From NCBI GenBank assembly GCA_001596135.1, contig CP014773.1:1674001-1738000 (forward strand): a stretch of DNA of 64,000 bases, given 5' to 3'. Each line of letters starts with the position of its first letter. Within the stretch, counting starts at the first letter, position 1. The notes beneath the pieces are model-generated. The model was given only the letters and a program-made list of their open reading frames with translations. It was not told where the DNA came from and did no database searches. Both the position numbers and the translations under genes were made by a program. Positions 35,742 through 43,908 of the stretch are shown here, piece by piece. The DNA comes from Mucilaginibacter sp. PAMC 26640 (GTDB taxonomy: Bacteria > Bacteroidota > Bacteroidia > Sphingobacteriales > Sphingobacteriaceae).

Positions 35742-37016
35742 ATGCAGATAGAGAAGAATGCTATTGATGACCTCAATCAGCAGCAGATAAAAAAACACCA
35801 GCGACAATTCGATTTTGTTGCCGGCGAGATTGATAATCTTGATGGGATCTTAGAAAAGCTGAGTGCTTTCAATGTTGCCATACCAAGCTGGGCTTTGGGT
35901 ACCGGCGGCACGCGTTTCGGCAGGTTTTCTGGCGGCGGCGAGCCGCGCAGCCTGGAGGAGAAAATTGAAGATGTGGGTGTTATTCATGCGCTGAACAAAT
36001 CCAGTAATTCCATATCGCTGCATATCCCCTGGGATATCCCGGATAATGCGCCCGCGATAAAAGCGCTGGCGTCGCAATTGGGTTTACGCTTTGATGCCGT
36101 TAATTCCAACACTTTCCAGGATCAGAAAGAACAGGAATTGAGCTACAAGTTTGGCTCGCTGCATCATGTGGATAAAGGGGTTCGCAGGCAAGCTGTTGAA
36201 CACAATATAGAAGTGATTAAATACGGCAAACAACTCGATTCAAAAGCACTGTCAGTCTGGCTGTCGGATGGGTCAAATTTTCCGGGGCAATTGAATTTCC
36301 GCACGGCTTTCCAAAACACATTGGAGAGTTTGCAGGAGATTTACACCGCCCTGCCCGACGATTGGAAGATTTGGGTAGAATATAAACCTTACGAACCAAA
36401 TTTTTATTCCACAACAATTGGCGATTGGGGGCAATCTTTTTTGCTGGCTAACAAATTAGGAGCAAAGGCAAGCACGCTGGTAGATTTAGGTCACCACTTG
36501 CAGGGCACCAATATCGAACAGATCGTGTCCATTTTATTGATGGAGGGCAAGCTGGCCGGTTTCCATTTCAACGATTCTAAATACGGAGACGACGATTTGA
36601 CTGTGGGGAGTATCAATCCTTATCAGCTTTTCCTGATCTTCAATGAACTGGTGGAAGGGATGGATGCACGGGGCATGGATCACGCCACATCCATTGGCTG
36701 GATGATCGATGCATCGCATAATGTCAAGGACCCTATAGAGGATCTGCTACAATCCGTCCAGGCGATTAAGATCGCCTATGCACAGGCGTTGTTGGTTGAT
36801 AAGCCTGCTTTGCAAATTGCACAGCAGAACAACGACGTAGCCCTGGCACAGGAGATTTTACAGCAGGCCTATCGCACCGACGTACGTGCCCTGGTATCAG
36901 AAGCAAGTTTACGAATTGGCGGCGCTATCAGCCCGATTGAGGCTTATCGCAACTTGAAGGTACGGGAGCAACTGATCAACGACCGTGGTTTAAAAACAGT
37001 GGCAACAGGACTATAA
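35742..37016 (+). CDS. rhaI: L-rhamnose isomerase (RhaI type, TIM barrel)
   Basis: A 424-aa xylose-isomerase-like TIM barrel of the type found in Gram-positives and in Pseudomonas stutzeri, not the E. coli RhaA type. Landmarks are IPSWALGTGGTRFGRF near the N-terminus and the metal-binding residues E213 (WVEYKPYEP), D248 (LVDLGHHL), H275 and D278 (GFHFNDSKYGDDD). It converts L-rhamnose to L-rhamnulose. The C-terminal IGGAISPIEAYRNLKVREQL is also typical. It lies 51 bases after the aldolase/dehydrogenase and 5 bases before the kinase. Confidence 0.92.
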   Translation: MQIEKNAIDDLNQQQIKKHQRQFDFVAGEIDNLDGILEKLSAFNVAIPSWALGTGGTRFGRFSGGGEPRSLEEKIEDVGVIHALNKSSNSISLHIPWDIPDNAPAIKALASQLGLRFDAVNSNTFQDQKEQELSYKFGSLHHVDKGVRRQAVEHNIEVIKYGKQLDSKALSVWLSDGSNFPGQLNFRTAFQNTLESLQEIYTALPDDWKIWVEYKPYEPNFYSTTIGDWGQSFLLANKLGAKASTLVDLGHHLQGTNIEQIVSILLMEGKLAGFHFNDSKYGDDDLTVGSINPYQLFLIFNELVEGMDARGMDHATSIGWMIDASHNVKDPIEDLLQSVQAIKIAYAQALLVDKPALQIAQQNNDVALAQEILQQAYRTDVRALVSEASLRIGGAISPIEAYRNLKVREQLINDRGLKTVATGL

Positions 37017-37021
37017 CGAAT

Positions 37022-38404
37022 ATGCAGCCTGTACCTGTTATCGCCATTTTTGATGTAGGCAAAACCAACAAGAAGCTTTTCCTGTTCGATGAACACTACA
37101 GGATCGTTTATGAACGTTCGGCGCGCTTTAACGAAACCGTAGACGAAGACGGCGACCCTTGTGAAAACCTGGATAGCCTGCGCCTATCAGTTTTTGATTC
37201 GCTGCGTGAGGTCTTTAAATTAGTAGAATTCAACATCAGGGCGATCAATTTTTCCACTTATGGGGCAAGTTTTGTGCACATCGGCGAAAGCGGAAATGCT
37301 GTAGCGCCGCTGTATAATTATCTGAAGGAATATCCTGCAGATTTGAAAGAACAGTTTTACCAAACCTATGGAGGTGAGACGAAACTTGCACGCGAAACGT
37401 CATCGCCGGTATTGGGTAATCTAAACTCGTGTATGCAATTGTACCGGCTCAAATACCAAAAGCCAGACGTTTTCAGCGAGATAAAATATAGCCTGCATTT
37501 GCCGCAGTATATGAGCTACCTGCTTACAGGCAGAGCTTGTACCGATCTTACAAGCGTTGGCTGCCATACCGGGCTTTGGGATTTTGCCAAAAAAGATTAC
37601 CATGATTGGGTTTACGCTGAAGCGCTCATTAGCAAATTTGCGCCGATCACCAATGCCGATTTTGTCATGCAAGGCAAGGAACCCGGTTATGATTATGTGG
37701 TAGGCATCGGTTTGCATGATAGTTCTGCTGCACTGATTCCTTACCTTGTTAATTTTACGGAGCCTTTTGTACTGATCAGTACGGGTACCTGGTGTATCAG
37801 CCTCAATCCTTTTAATAACTCCCCGGTTACCGATGAGGAACTGGAAAACGATTGCCTTCAGTATATTCAGTTTAAAGGGGAGCCGGTAAAGGCATCCCGG
37901 CTTTTTGCAGGTAACGAGCATGAGTTACAAATAAAGCGTATTGCCCGGCATTTCCAGATCAAAACAGCAGAACTAAAGCATGTGGAATATGATCCGGGTA
38001 TCATCAGTCAGCTGCAAAATAACGGAGCTATCGCGCACTTGCCATTTACACGGCACCAATCTGCATTTGCAGCGCGTGAACTGAGTTTTTTTGTGGATTA
38101 CAAAGAGGCCTATCACCAGCTGGTGGCGGATATTATGGATCAGCAGGTGCAAGCCACGAATCTGATCCTGGGCGGTAACCAGATCCACCGCATCTTTGTG
38201 GACGGTGGTTTTAGTAAAAACAGGATCTATATGAACCTGCTGGCAAGAGCATACCCGCAACTGGAAGTATTTGCAGCCTCAATGGCACAGGCAACTGCTA
38301 TAGGTACGGCCATTGCCATTCACAAAAGCTGGAACAGCAAGCCGCTGCCTGCCGATATCATCGAATTGAAGTACTACTCCGGCCATCATCCGGCTACGTT
38401 GTGA
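37022..38404 (+). CDS. FGGY-family carbohydrate kinase, probable L-rhamnulokinase
   Basis: A 460-aa cytoplasmic sugar kinase. It opens with the phosphate-1 motif IAIFDVGKTNKKLFLFDE, has the substrate-region sequence INFSTYGASFVHI, and the C-terminal ATPase elements VLISTGTWCISLNPF and IFVDGGFSKNRIYMNLLA. FGGY kinases with this position in a rhamnose operon phosphorylate L-rhamnulose to rhamnulose-1-phosphate. Similar sequences are also annotated as fuculose kinases; the neighbours decide for rhamnulose. The start is 5 bases after the isomerase stop, so the three enzymes are one transcription unit. Confidence 0.9.
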   Translation: MQPVPVIAIFDVGKTNKKLFLFDEHYRIVYERSARFNETVDEDGDPCENLDSLRLSVFDSLREVFKLVEFNIRAINFSTYGASFVHIGESGNAVAPLYNYLKEYPADLKEQFYQTYGGETKLARETSSPVLGNLNSCMQLYRLKYQKPDVFSEIKYSLHLPQYMSYLLTGRACTDLTSVGCHTGLWDFAKKDYHDWVYAEALISKFAPITNADFVMQGKEPGYDYVVGIGLHDSSAALIPYLVNFTEPFVLISTGTWCISLNPFNNSPVTDEELENDCLQYIQFKGEPVKASRLFAGNEHELQIKRIARHFQIKTAELKHVEYDPGIISQLQNNGAIAHLPFTRHQSAFAARELSFFVDYKEAYHQLVADIMDQQVQATNLILGGNQIHRIFVDGGFSKNRIYMNLLARAYPQLEVFAASMAQATAIGTAIAIHKSWNSKPLPADIIELKYYSGHHPATL

Positions 38405-38420
38405 GCGCCTAAATTGCGTT

Positions 38421-38608
38421 TGTTCCATTTTGTAGTGTGGAACACCTGTATTTGTTATTTAACTGTATATCAGATATTTGCAGGGCTGTGTTGGAACAGA
38501 TTGGAACATCCCTGATCTTTAGGTAGATTAAATAAACATTTGATTTTCAATGTTTTATAGAGAATTTGATTTTTCTTACGAAGCATCTTGGAACACCTTT
38601 TTGGAACA
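38421..38608 (+). promoter_or_regulatory. Cluster of six TGGAACA sites upstream of the GntR-type regulator
   Basis: TGTTCCA at 38421-38427 (inverted) and TGGAACA at 38438, 38492, 38502, 38589 and 38602. The first two form an inverted repeat with a 10-base spacer; the others are direct pairs with starts 10 and 13 bases apart. They fill the 297-base gap before the regulator, as expected for operator half-sites. Confidence 0.55.
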
Positions 38609-38701
38609 ACGGGAAATGCCATTTCACGGGCCATTTTAGCCACCGGCATTTGTTAGTAGTTTTGGATCATTACATTTACGGTTACATCAAGCCAGCTAAA
38701 T

Positions 38702-39733
38702 TTGAAAAAGTTAACCTTTTACGATTTTATTAAGATAGATGAATACTCTGCAACACCAAAATATTTGCAGCTGGCCAATTCTATCGTTAATGCCATCGAG
38801 GCTGCCGTTATTCAAAAGGATTACCTGCTCCCCTCCATCAACGAGTTGAGTTACCAGTTTGATATTTCCCGTGATACCATCCAGAAAAGCTATAAGCACT
38901 TAAAAAAGATTGGCGTTGTCAACTCCTTTCCAGGTAAGGGCTACTGCATTTCCAATATGGACTTTCGCCAAAAGCTAAAAGTGTTTTTACTGTTCAATAA
39001 GCTTAGTCCGCATAAAAAGATCATTTACGACGCCATGGTGCAGGCGCTGGGAGATGATGTTGCGATAGATTTTTATATCTACAACAACGATTTTAAGCTG
39101 TTTAAAAAGCTGCTCCAATCCAAAAAAGAAGACTATTCGCATTACGTAATTATTCCTCATTTCATCGATGGCGGAGAAAATGCCAACGAGATCATCAATA
39201 CCATCCCGAAGGATAAACTGATCTTGCTGGATAAAAACATCCCGGGCATCAGTGGCGAATATAGCGTGGTGTACGAGAATTTTGAAAAGGATATTTACGG
39301 GGCGCTAAGCCAGGCAAAGGAACCGTTGAGTAAATACGATACCATTAAACTCATCTTTCCCGATCAAACCTACTTCCCGGTAGAGATCATTAAAGGGTTC
39401 CAGCACTTTTGCCAGCAGTATGCCTTCAATCATGAGGTGATCAACGATATCAGTACCGCCCCCTTAAAAAAAGGCGAGGTTTTTATCAGCCTGATGGAAG
39501 ACGACCTGGTGATCCTGCTGGAAAGAACGATGGAGCTTAAACTTAAAGTCGGCAAGGAAGTTGGCGTAATTTCCTACAATGAAACTCCTGTGAAAAAAGT
39601 TTTGTTGAATGGCATCACCACCATATCAACGGATTTCAAATACATGGGAAATATAGCTGCCGGCATGGTGTTAGGGAAATCGAAAGGGCATGTAGAGGTG
39701 CCGTTTTACTACACGCGGAGAGCGTCTATATAA
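38702..39733 (+). CDS. GntR-family transcriptional regulator with LacI-type sugar-binding domain
   Basis: A 343-aa regulator. A GntR winged helix lies at about 15-85 (SATPKYLQLANSIVNAIEAA, LLPSINELSYQFDISRDTIQ, YKHLKKIGVVNSFPGKGYCI). A periplasmic-binding-like effector domain follows (about 95-343), ending GITTISTDFKYMGNIAAGMVLG, which matches LacI/GntR sensors. It probably senses rhamnose or an intermediate and controls the rha genes and itself through the TGGAACA sites upstream (inference). The only in-frame start near the conserved N-terminus is TTG at 38702; there is no ATG before the HTH. TAAATTTG overlaps this TTG but has no -33 box at the right distance. Confidence 0.88.
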   Translation: MKKLTFYDFIKIDEYSATPKYLQLANSIVNAIEAAVIQKDYLLPSINELSYQFDISRDTIQKSYKHLKKIGVVNSFPGKGYCISNMDFRQKLKVFLLFNKLSPHKKIIYDAMVQALGDDVAIDFYIYNNDFKLFKKLLQSKKEDYSHYVIIPHFIDGGENANEIINTIPKDKLILLDKNIPGISGEYSVVYENFEKDIYGALSQAKEPLSKYDTIKLIFPDQTYFPVEIIKGFQHFCQQYAFNHEVINDISTAPLKKGEVFISLMEDDLVILLERTMELKLKVGKEVGVISYNETPVKKVLLNGITTISTDFKYMGNIAAGMVLGKSKGHVEVPFYYTRRASI

Positions 39734-39757
39734 TAAGTAAGAATTTAGTGAAAACCG

Positions 39758-39765
39758 TATATTTG
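39758..39765 (+). promoter_or_regulatory. Possible -7 box of the orphan kinase-like gene
   Basis: TATATTTG fits TAnnTTTG. No clear -33 box. If used, transcription starts just before the ATG at 39778 and excludes the upstream GTG start. Confidence 0.35.
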
Positions 39766-39777
39766 TTTGTATGTTTA

Positions 39778-40413
39778 ATGAAAAAGACAAAAGATGAATT
39801 ACAAAATATCATTTTCGGAGATGGACCGGTTGGCGAGGATAGCCAACTCAAAAAAGCCCAAACTTTCCTTAGAAGATATGCGCAAACAAGTGTGTCAAGT
39901 GAAACATCGAAGCAATTCAAATATCAAGAAGCAGCAGCACTCTTAGCTTTTGCTGAAAAAGAAGGGCTTTACTATACCCTTCCTGTAATAACTGCTAATT
40001 TTCTCGGCGAGGGGGCAGAGCAAAAGGTCTACAGATACGACGATGCTACCGTTTTAAAGACTAATCAGCGTATTTTCTACGAAACCTGGCTCGACTATTT
40101 TAATAGTCTTTTGATTCATAACTATTTTTTTAAAACAACTGCTTACCATTTTATTGGTTTTCAAATAATTGATGATGTGTTGCAGGCAATTGTTCAACAG
40201 GAATTTATTATTTCAGATGAAGTCGTAAATCAGGAACAATTGAAAAATTTCCTAATTTATAACGGGTTTAAGCACACGCGAAACAATGATTACAGCCATC
40301 CTGAAATCGGCTTGATTTTAGAGGATCTTCATGATGAAAATGTATTGTCTTATCATGGAATACTTTATTTTATAGATACCGTTTTTTATTTAACTCCTAA
40401 GTTTTTCCACTAG
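39778..40413 (+). CDS. Protein kinase-like protein of the polyvalent-protein kinase type
   Basis: A 211-aa protein with a compact kinase-like core. It has a glycine-rich loop (FLGEGAEQKVY, about 76-86), a candidate ATP-contacting Lys (VLKTN, K94), a catalytic-loop analogue LEDLHDENVL (D183, H185, N188) and a metal-binding Asp in LYFIDTVF (D200). This is the pattern I associate with the Ser/Thr/Tyr kinase domain found in phage and plasmid polyvalent proteins. No signal peptide or membrane segment. It is more AT-rich than its neighbours and interrupts the rhamnose gene set, which suggests acquisition. The ATG at 39778 is preferred to a GTG at 39748 because a -7-like box lies between them. Substrate unknown. 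Confidence 0.65.
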   Translation: MKKTKDELQNIIFGDGPVGEDSQLKKAQTFLRRYAQTSVSSETSKQFKYQEAAALLAFAEKEGLYYTLPVITANFLGEGAEQKVYRYDDATVLKTNQRIFYETWLDYFNSLLIHNYFFKTTAYHFIGFQIIDDVLQAIVQQEFIISDEVVNQEQLKNFLIYNGFKHTRNNDYSHPEIGLILEDLHDENVLSYHGILYFIDTVFYLTPKFFH

Positions 40414-40607
40414 CTTTCCTGCAAAACCTAACGCCCTTCCCCGGTCAGCACAGCACAGGTTGCCAATGCCAATTTCATCAGGTATTCTTGCGTATTACAG
40501 TACCAATAATAAGCCATCTAAATTGTTGCCTGAAGATCCTGGGTCATGTCCGCTATCCGGAATTGTGCCGGCCGGATCAGCTACTGGCAAAAAGATTTGT
40601 AAACCAC

Positions 40608-43600
40608 ATGGAGAAAATATACCGCAACCCTATTTTTAATCATCTGCTCACTTCCCTTTTGCTAAAAAAAGCTGTCGTGATTTTTCTTTTTACAGCGGTG
40701 TGCGGGGCTTCCTTCTGCCAGGTAAAACCAAACGTTAAGCAGGGATTACCTGCCAACTTTCGCGCTATCGAATCAGGCTTTGTAAACATTCCCGACTCCG
40801 TTCAAACCAGTATTTACTGGTATTGGATCTCCGGCAATATTTCTAAAGAAGGGGTGATCAAAGATCTGGAGGCCATGAAAAAAGTGGGTATCAACCGTGC
40901 CTTTATTGGTAATATCGGTTTGGATAACGTCCCTCAAGGCAAGATTAAAATGTTTTCGGACGAGTGGTGGGATATTCTGCATACCGCCCTTAAAACTGCC
41001 ACCAGGCTGAATATCCAGATCGGGCTTTTCAATAGCCCCGGCTGGAGCCAGTCGGGTGGGCCCTGGGTTAAACCGGAGCAGTCCATGCGCTACCTTACCT
41101 CATCTAAACAAATGCTGAAAGGCCCGGCATTATTCAACGGACAGTTGCTTAAGCCAAAGGAATTGTTCCAGGATGTAAAAGTTTTGGCCTACCCGGTTGC
41201 ACCAGGCTACGGTGATGATATCAGCAGGCAAAAAGTAGTACTTTCTGCTACGCCGGATGTTGATTCGCTGCGTAACCTAATGGACCACGATCCTAAGACT
41301 GCCGTTCATTTAAAAGGCGGCCAGCAGTTTTCAGTAGCCGCTAACTTAAAAGAGGCTTATACGGTCCGCAGCTTAACACTTACCACCACCCAGCAGCCTG
41401 TTCGGTTGGCAGGCGAGATCCAGGTAAATGTGAACGATAATTTCGTTACCCTTAGAAAGTTTAAAATTGACCGCAGCAACCCGGCCATTAATACCGGTTT
41501 TGTACCTTTTCCGCCTGCTGCCATCTCGCTGCCACTTACCACGGCGAAAAACTTCCGGGTAGTATTTACTACCATATCTAACGATTGCGGAATTACCGAA
41601 CTCAAATTCTCCGGTACACCGGTAGTAGAAAATTACGACGAAAAAACACTGGCTAAAATGTGGCCCAATCCGCACCCTTTTTGGGATGCTTACCAATGGC
41701 CGCAGCAACCCGATGAGCCTTCGTCCTTTTATATCAACCCGGCAAAAGTTATGGATATCTCTCATTTCATGACTGCTGACGGTACCCTTAAATGGAACGT
41801 GCCTGCCGGTAACTGGATGGTTGAGCGCACCGGCATGACGCCAACCACGGCAACCAACAGCCCCGCCCCGCCGGAAGGGACAGGCTTAGAGGCGGATAAA
41901 ATGAGCAAGCAGCATATCGCGGCGCATTTTGAAGCTTTTTTAGGCGAAGTGATCAGGCGGATTCCTGCGGCGGACAGGCAATCATGGAAAGTAACCGTGG
42001 AGGACAGTTACGAAACCGGCGGCCAAAACTGGACCGACGACCTGATAGCGGAATTCAAACAAAAATACAACTACGATCCAACACCTTACATCCCCGTTTT
42101 GCAAGGGACTGTGATTGGCAGCGAAGATCAATCCGACAGGTTTCTTTGGGATTTGAGGCGCTTAATTGCTGATGATGTTTCGTTTAAATACGTAGGCGGG
42201 CTCCGGGAGATCAGCCACAAATACGGCCTTACTACCTGGCTGGAAAACTATGGTCACTGGGGGTTCCCGGGCGAGTTTTTGCAATACGGCGGCCAGTCGG
42301 ACGAGGTTGGCGGCGAGTTTTGGAGCGAGGGTGACCTGGGCGATATAGAAAACCGGGCTGCATCGTCTTCGGCCCATATCTACGGTAAAACAAAGGTTTC
42401 CGCAGAATCATTTACCGCTGCAGGTGCGGAGTTCAGGCGGTACCCGGCCATGTTTAAAAAACGCGGGGACAGGTTTTTTACCGAAGGTATTAACAATACC
42501 CTGATGCATGTATATGTCCAGCAGCCAAATGATGATGCCATACCGGGCTTTAACGCCTGGTTTGGAGTAGAGTTTAACCGGCTCAACACCTGGTTTTATG
42601 ATATGGATGTGTTTCTCAAATACATTAAACGCAGTAATATGATGCTGCAGCAGGGGCAGTATGTGGCCGATGTTGCTTATTTTATTGGCGAGGATGCACC
42701 AAAGATGATCGGGGTGACGGACCCGGCATTGCCGCAGGGTTACGCTTTCGATTATATTAACGGTGATGTGATTAAACAGCGGCTAACCGTAAAAAATGGC
42801 AAGCTTGTTTTACCAAACGGCATTAGCTATAGCGTACTGGTACTGCCCAAACTGCAAACCATTCGCCCGGAACTGCTTGTTAAGATAAAAGAACTGGTAA
42901 AACAAGGCGCTGTTGTTCTTGGTCCAAAGCCGGAGCGCTCGCCAAGTTTGGCCGGTTATCCGGCAGCAGACGAGCAGGTAAAAAGCATTGCCGCCGAACT
43001 TTGGGGTAATGTTGATGGTACCAGGAATAAAGTTCATCACTACGGAAAAGGGATGGTAATTAATGGAATTGATCTGCAACAAACGCTGGACCTGATTAAG
43101 GTGAAACCGGATCTGAAAATTTCCGGCAGCGAACCAGTACTGTTTATCCACCGCAAGCTAAACGAAGGGGCCATCTATTTTATCTCCAACCAAAAGGATA
43201 CCCCGGTAAAATTTTCTACCGCTTTTCGTATCACGGGCAAAATCCCCGAGCTGTGGGATGCGGTAACCGGTGCCATGCGCAACCTGCCGGTGTACACGCA
43301 GCATGCAGGTACAACCCAAATCAATATGCAGCTGGAGCCTTTTGAAAGTGCCTTCGTGATCTTTAGAAACAATGTGGCGACAAGTAATACAAAAAAAGCC
43401 AATTACCCTTCGCCTGTACATACCACAGCCATTACACAACCCTGGACGGTAAACTTTGATAAAGCGCGGCGCGGGCCTGCAAACCCGGTGGTTTTTAATA
43501 CGCTGACGGATTGGACGGTAAATGCAAACGACAGCATCAAATATTATTCGGGCACTGCCTATTACCATAATACCTTTAAAGTGGAGCAGGTAACAAAGGG

Positions 43601-43901
43601 TGCAAATTATTTTATCGACCTTGGCCTTGCCCGGGCAATTGCCAAAGTGAAGGTAAACGGCATAGATGTAGGCGGCGCATGGACCCCGCCTTACCGGCTG
43701 GATATTACAAAAGCGCTAAAGCCGGGCGAAAATAAAATTGAAATAAAAGTGGTTAATACCTGGGCAAACCGATTGGTAGGTGATCAGCGGCTGCCCAAAG
43801 ATCAGCGAAAAACATCGGCAAATTACAGTCCGGATGCAAAGGCTTCATTGGAATCATCCGGCTTGTTGGGCCCGGTAAAAATTGATGAAATAATTTATTA
43901 A
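40608..43901 (+). CDS. Alpha-L-rhamnosidase, GH106 family
   Basis: A 1097-aa exported enzyme with an N-terminal signal (LKKAVVIFLFTAVCGASFCQ). The catalytic TIM-barrel region contains YWYWISGNISKEGVIKDLEA, the GLFNSPGWSQSGGPWV stretch and TVEDSYETGGQNWTDDLIAE, as in GH106 rhamnosidases. The C-terminal region (from about 960) is a galactose-binding-like beta-sandwich (YHNTFKVEQVTKGANYFIDL, VKVNGIDVGGAWTPPYR). GH106 enzymes cleave terminal alpha-L-rhamnose from pectins such as rhamnogalacturonan. The frame is open from 40488, but the ATG at 40608 starts just before the signal peptide. The GH78 gene follows after 7 bases. Confidence 0.88.
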   Translation: MEKIYRNPIFNHLLTSLLLKKAVVIFLFTAVCGASFCQVKPNVKQGLPANFRAIESGFVNIPDSVQTSIYWYWISGNISKEGVIKDLEAMKKVGINRAFIGNIGLDNVPQGKIKMFSDEWWDILHTALKTATRLNIQIGLFNSPGWSQSGGPWVKPEQSMRYLTSSKQMLKGPALFNGQLLKPKELFQDVKVLAYPVAPGYGDDISRQKVVLSATPDVDSLRNLMDHDPKTAVHLKGGQQFSVAANLKEAYTVRSLTLTTTQQPVRLAGEIQVNVNDNFVTLRKFKIDRSNPAINTGFVPFPPAAISLPLTTAKNFRVVFTTISNDCGITELKFSGTPVVENYDEKTLAKMWPNPHPFWDAYQWPQQPDEPSSFYINPAKVMDISHFMTADGTLKWNVPAGNWMVERTGMTPTTATNSPAPPEGTGLEADKMSKQHIAAHFEAFLGEVIRRIPAADRQSWKVTVEDSYETGGQNWTDDLIAEFKQKYNYDPTPYIPVLQGTVIGSEDQSDRFLWDLRRLIADDVSFKYVGGLREISHKYGLTTWLENYGHWGFPGEFLQYGGQSDEVGGEFWSEGDLGDIENRAASSSAHIYGKTKVSAESFTAAGAEFRRYPAMFKKRGDRFFTEGINNTLMHVYVQQPNDDAIPGFNAWFGVEFNRLNTWFYDMDVFLKYIKRSNMMLQQGQYVADVAYFIGEDAPKMIGVTDPALPQGYAFDYINGDVIKQRLTVKNGKLVLPNGISYSVLVLPKLQTIRPELLVKIKELVKQGAVVLGPKPERSPSLAGYPAADEQVKSIAAELWGNVDGTRNKVHHYGKGMVINGIDLQQTLDLIKVKPDLKISGSEPVLFIHRKLNEGAIYFISNQKDTPVKFSTAFRITGKIPELWDAVTGAMRNLPVYTQHAGTTQINMQLEPFESAFVIFRNNVATSNTKKANYPSPVHTTAITQPWTVNFDKARRGPANPVVFNTLTDWTVNANDSIKYYSGTAYYHNTFKVEQVTKGANYFIDLGLARAIAKVKVNGIDVGGAWTPPYRLDITKALKPGENKIEIKVVNTWANRLVGDQRLPKDQRKTSANYSPDAKASLESSGLLGPVKIDEIIY

Positions 43902-43908
43902 AGGCAGC

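Noticed and set aside
38697..38704. TAAATTTG as promoter of the GntR gene
   Set aside because: It overlaps the TTG start codon and has no TTG/TTTG about 18 bases upstream.
39748..39777. GTG start for the orphan kinase-like gene
   Set aside because: A TAnnTTTG box lies between this GTG and the in-frame ATG at 39778, so transcription probably starts after the GTG.
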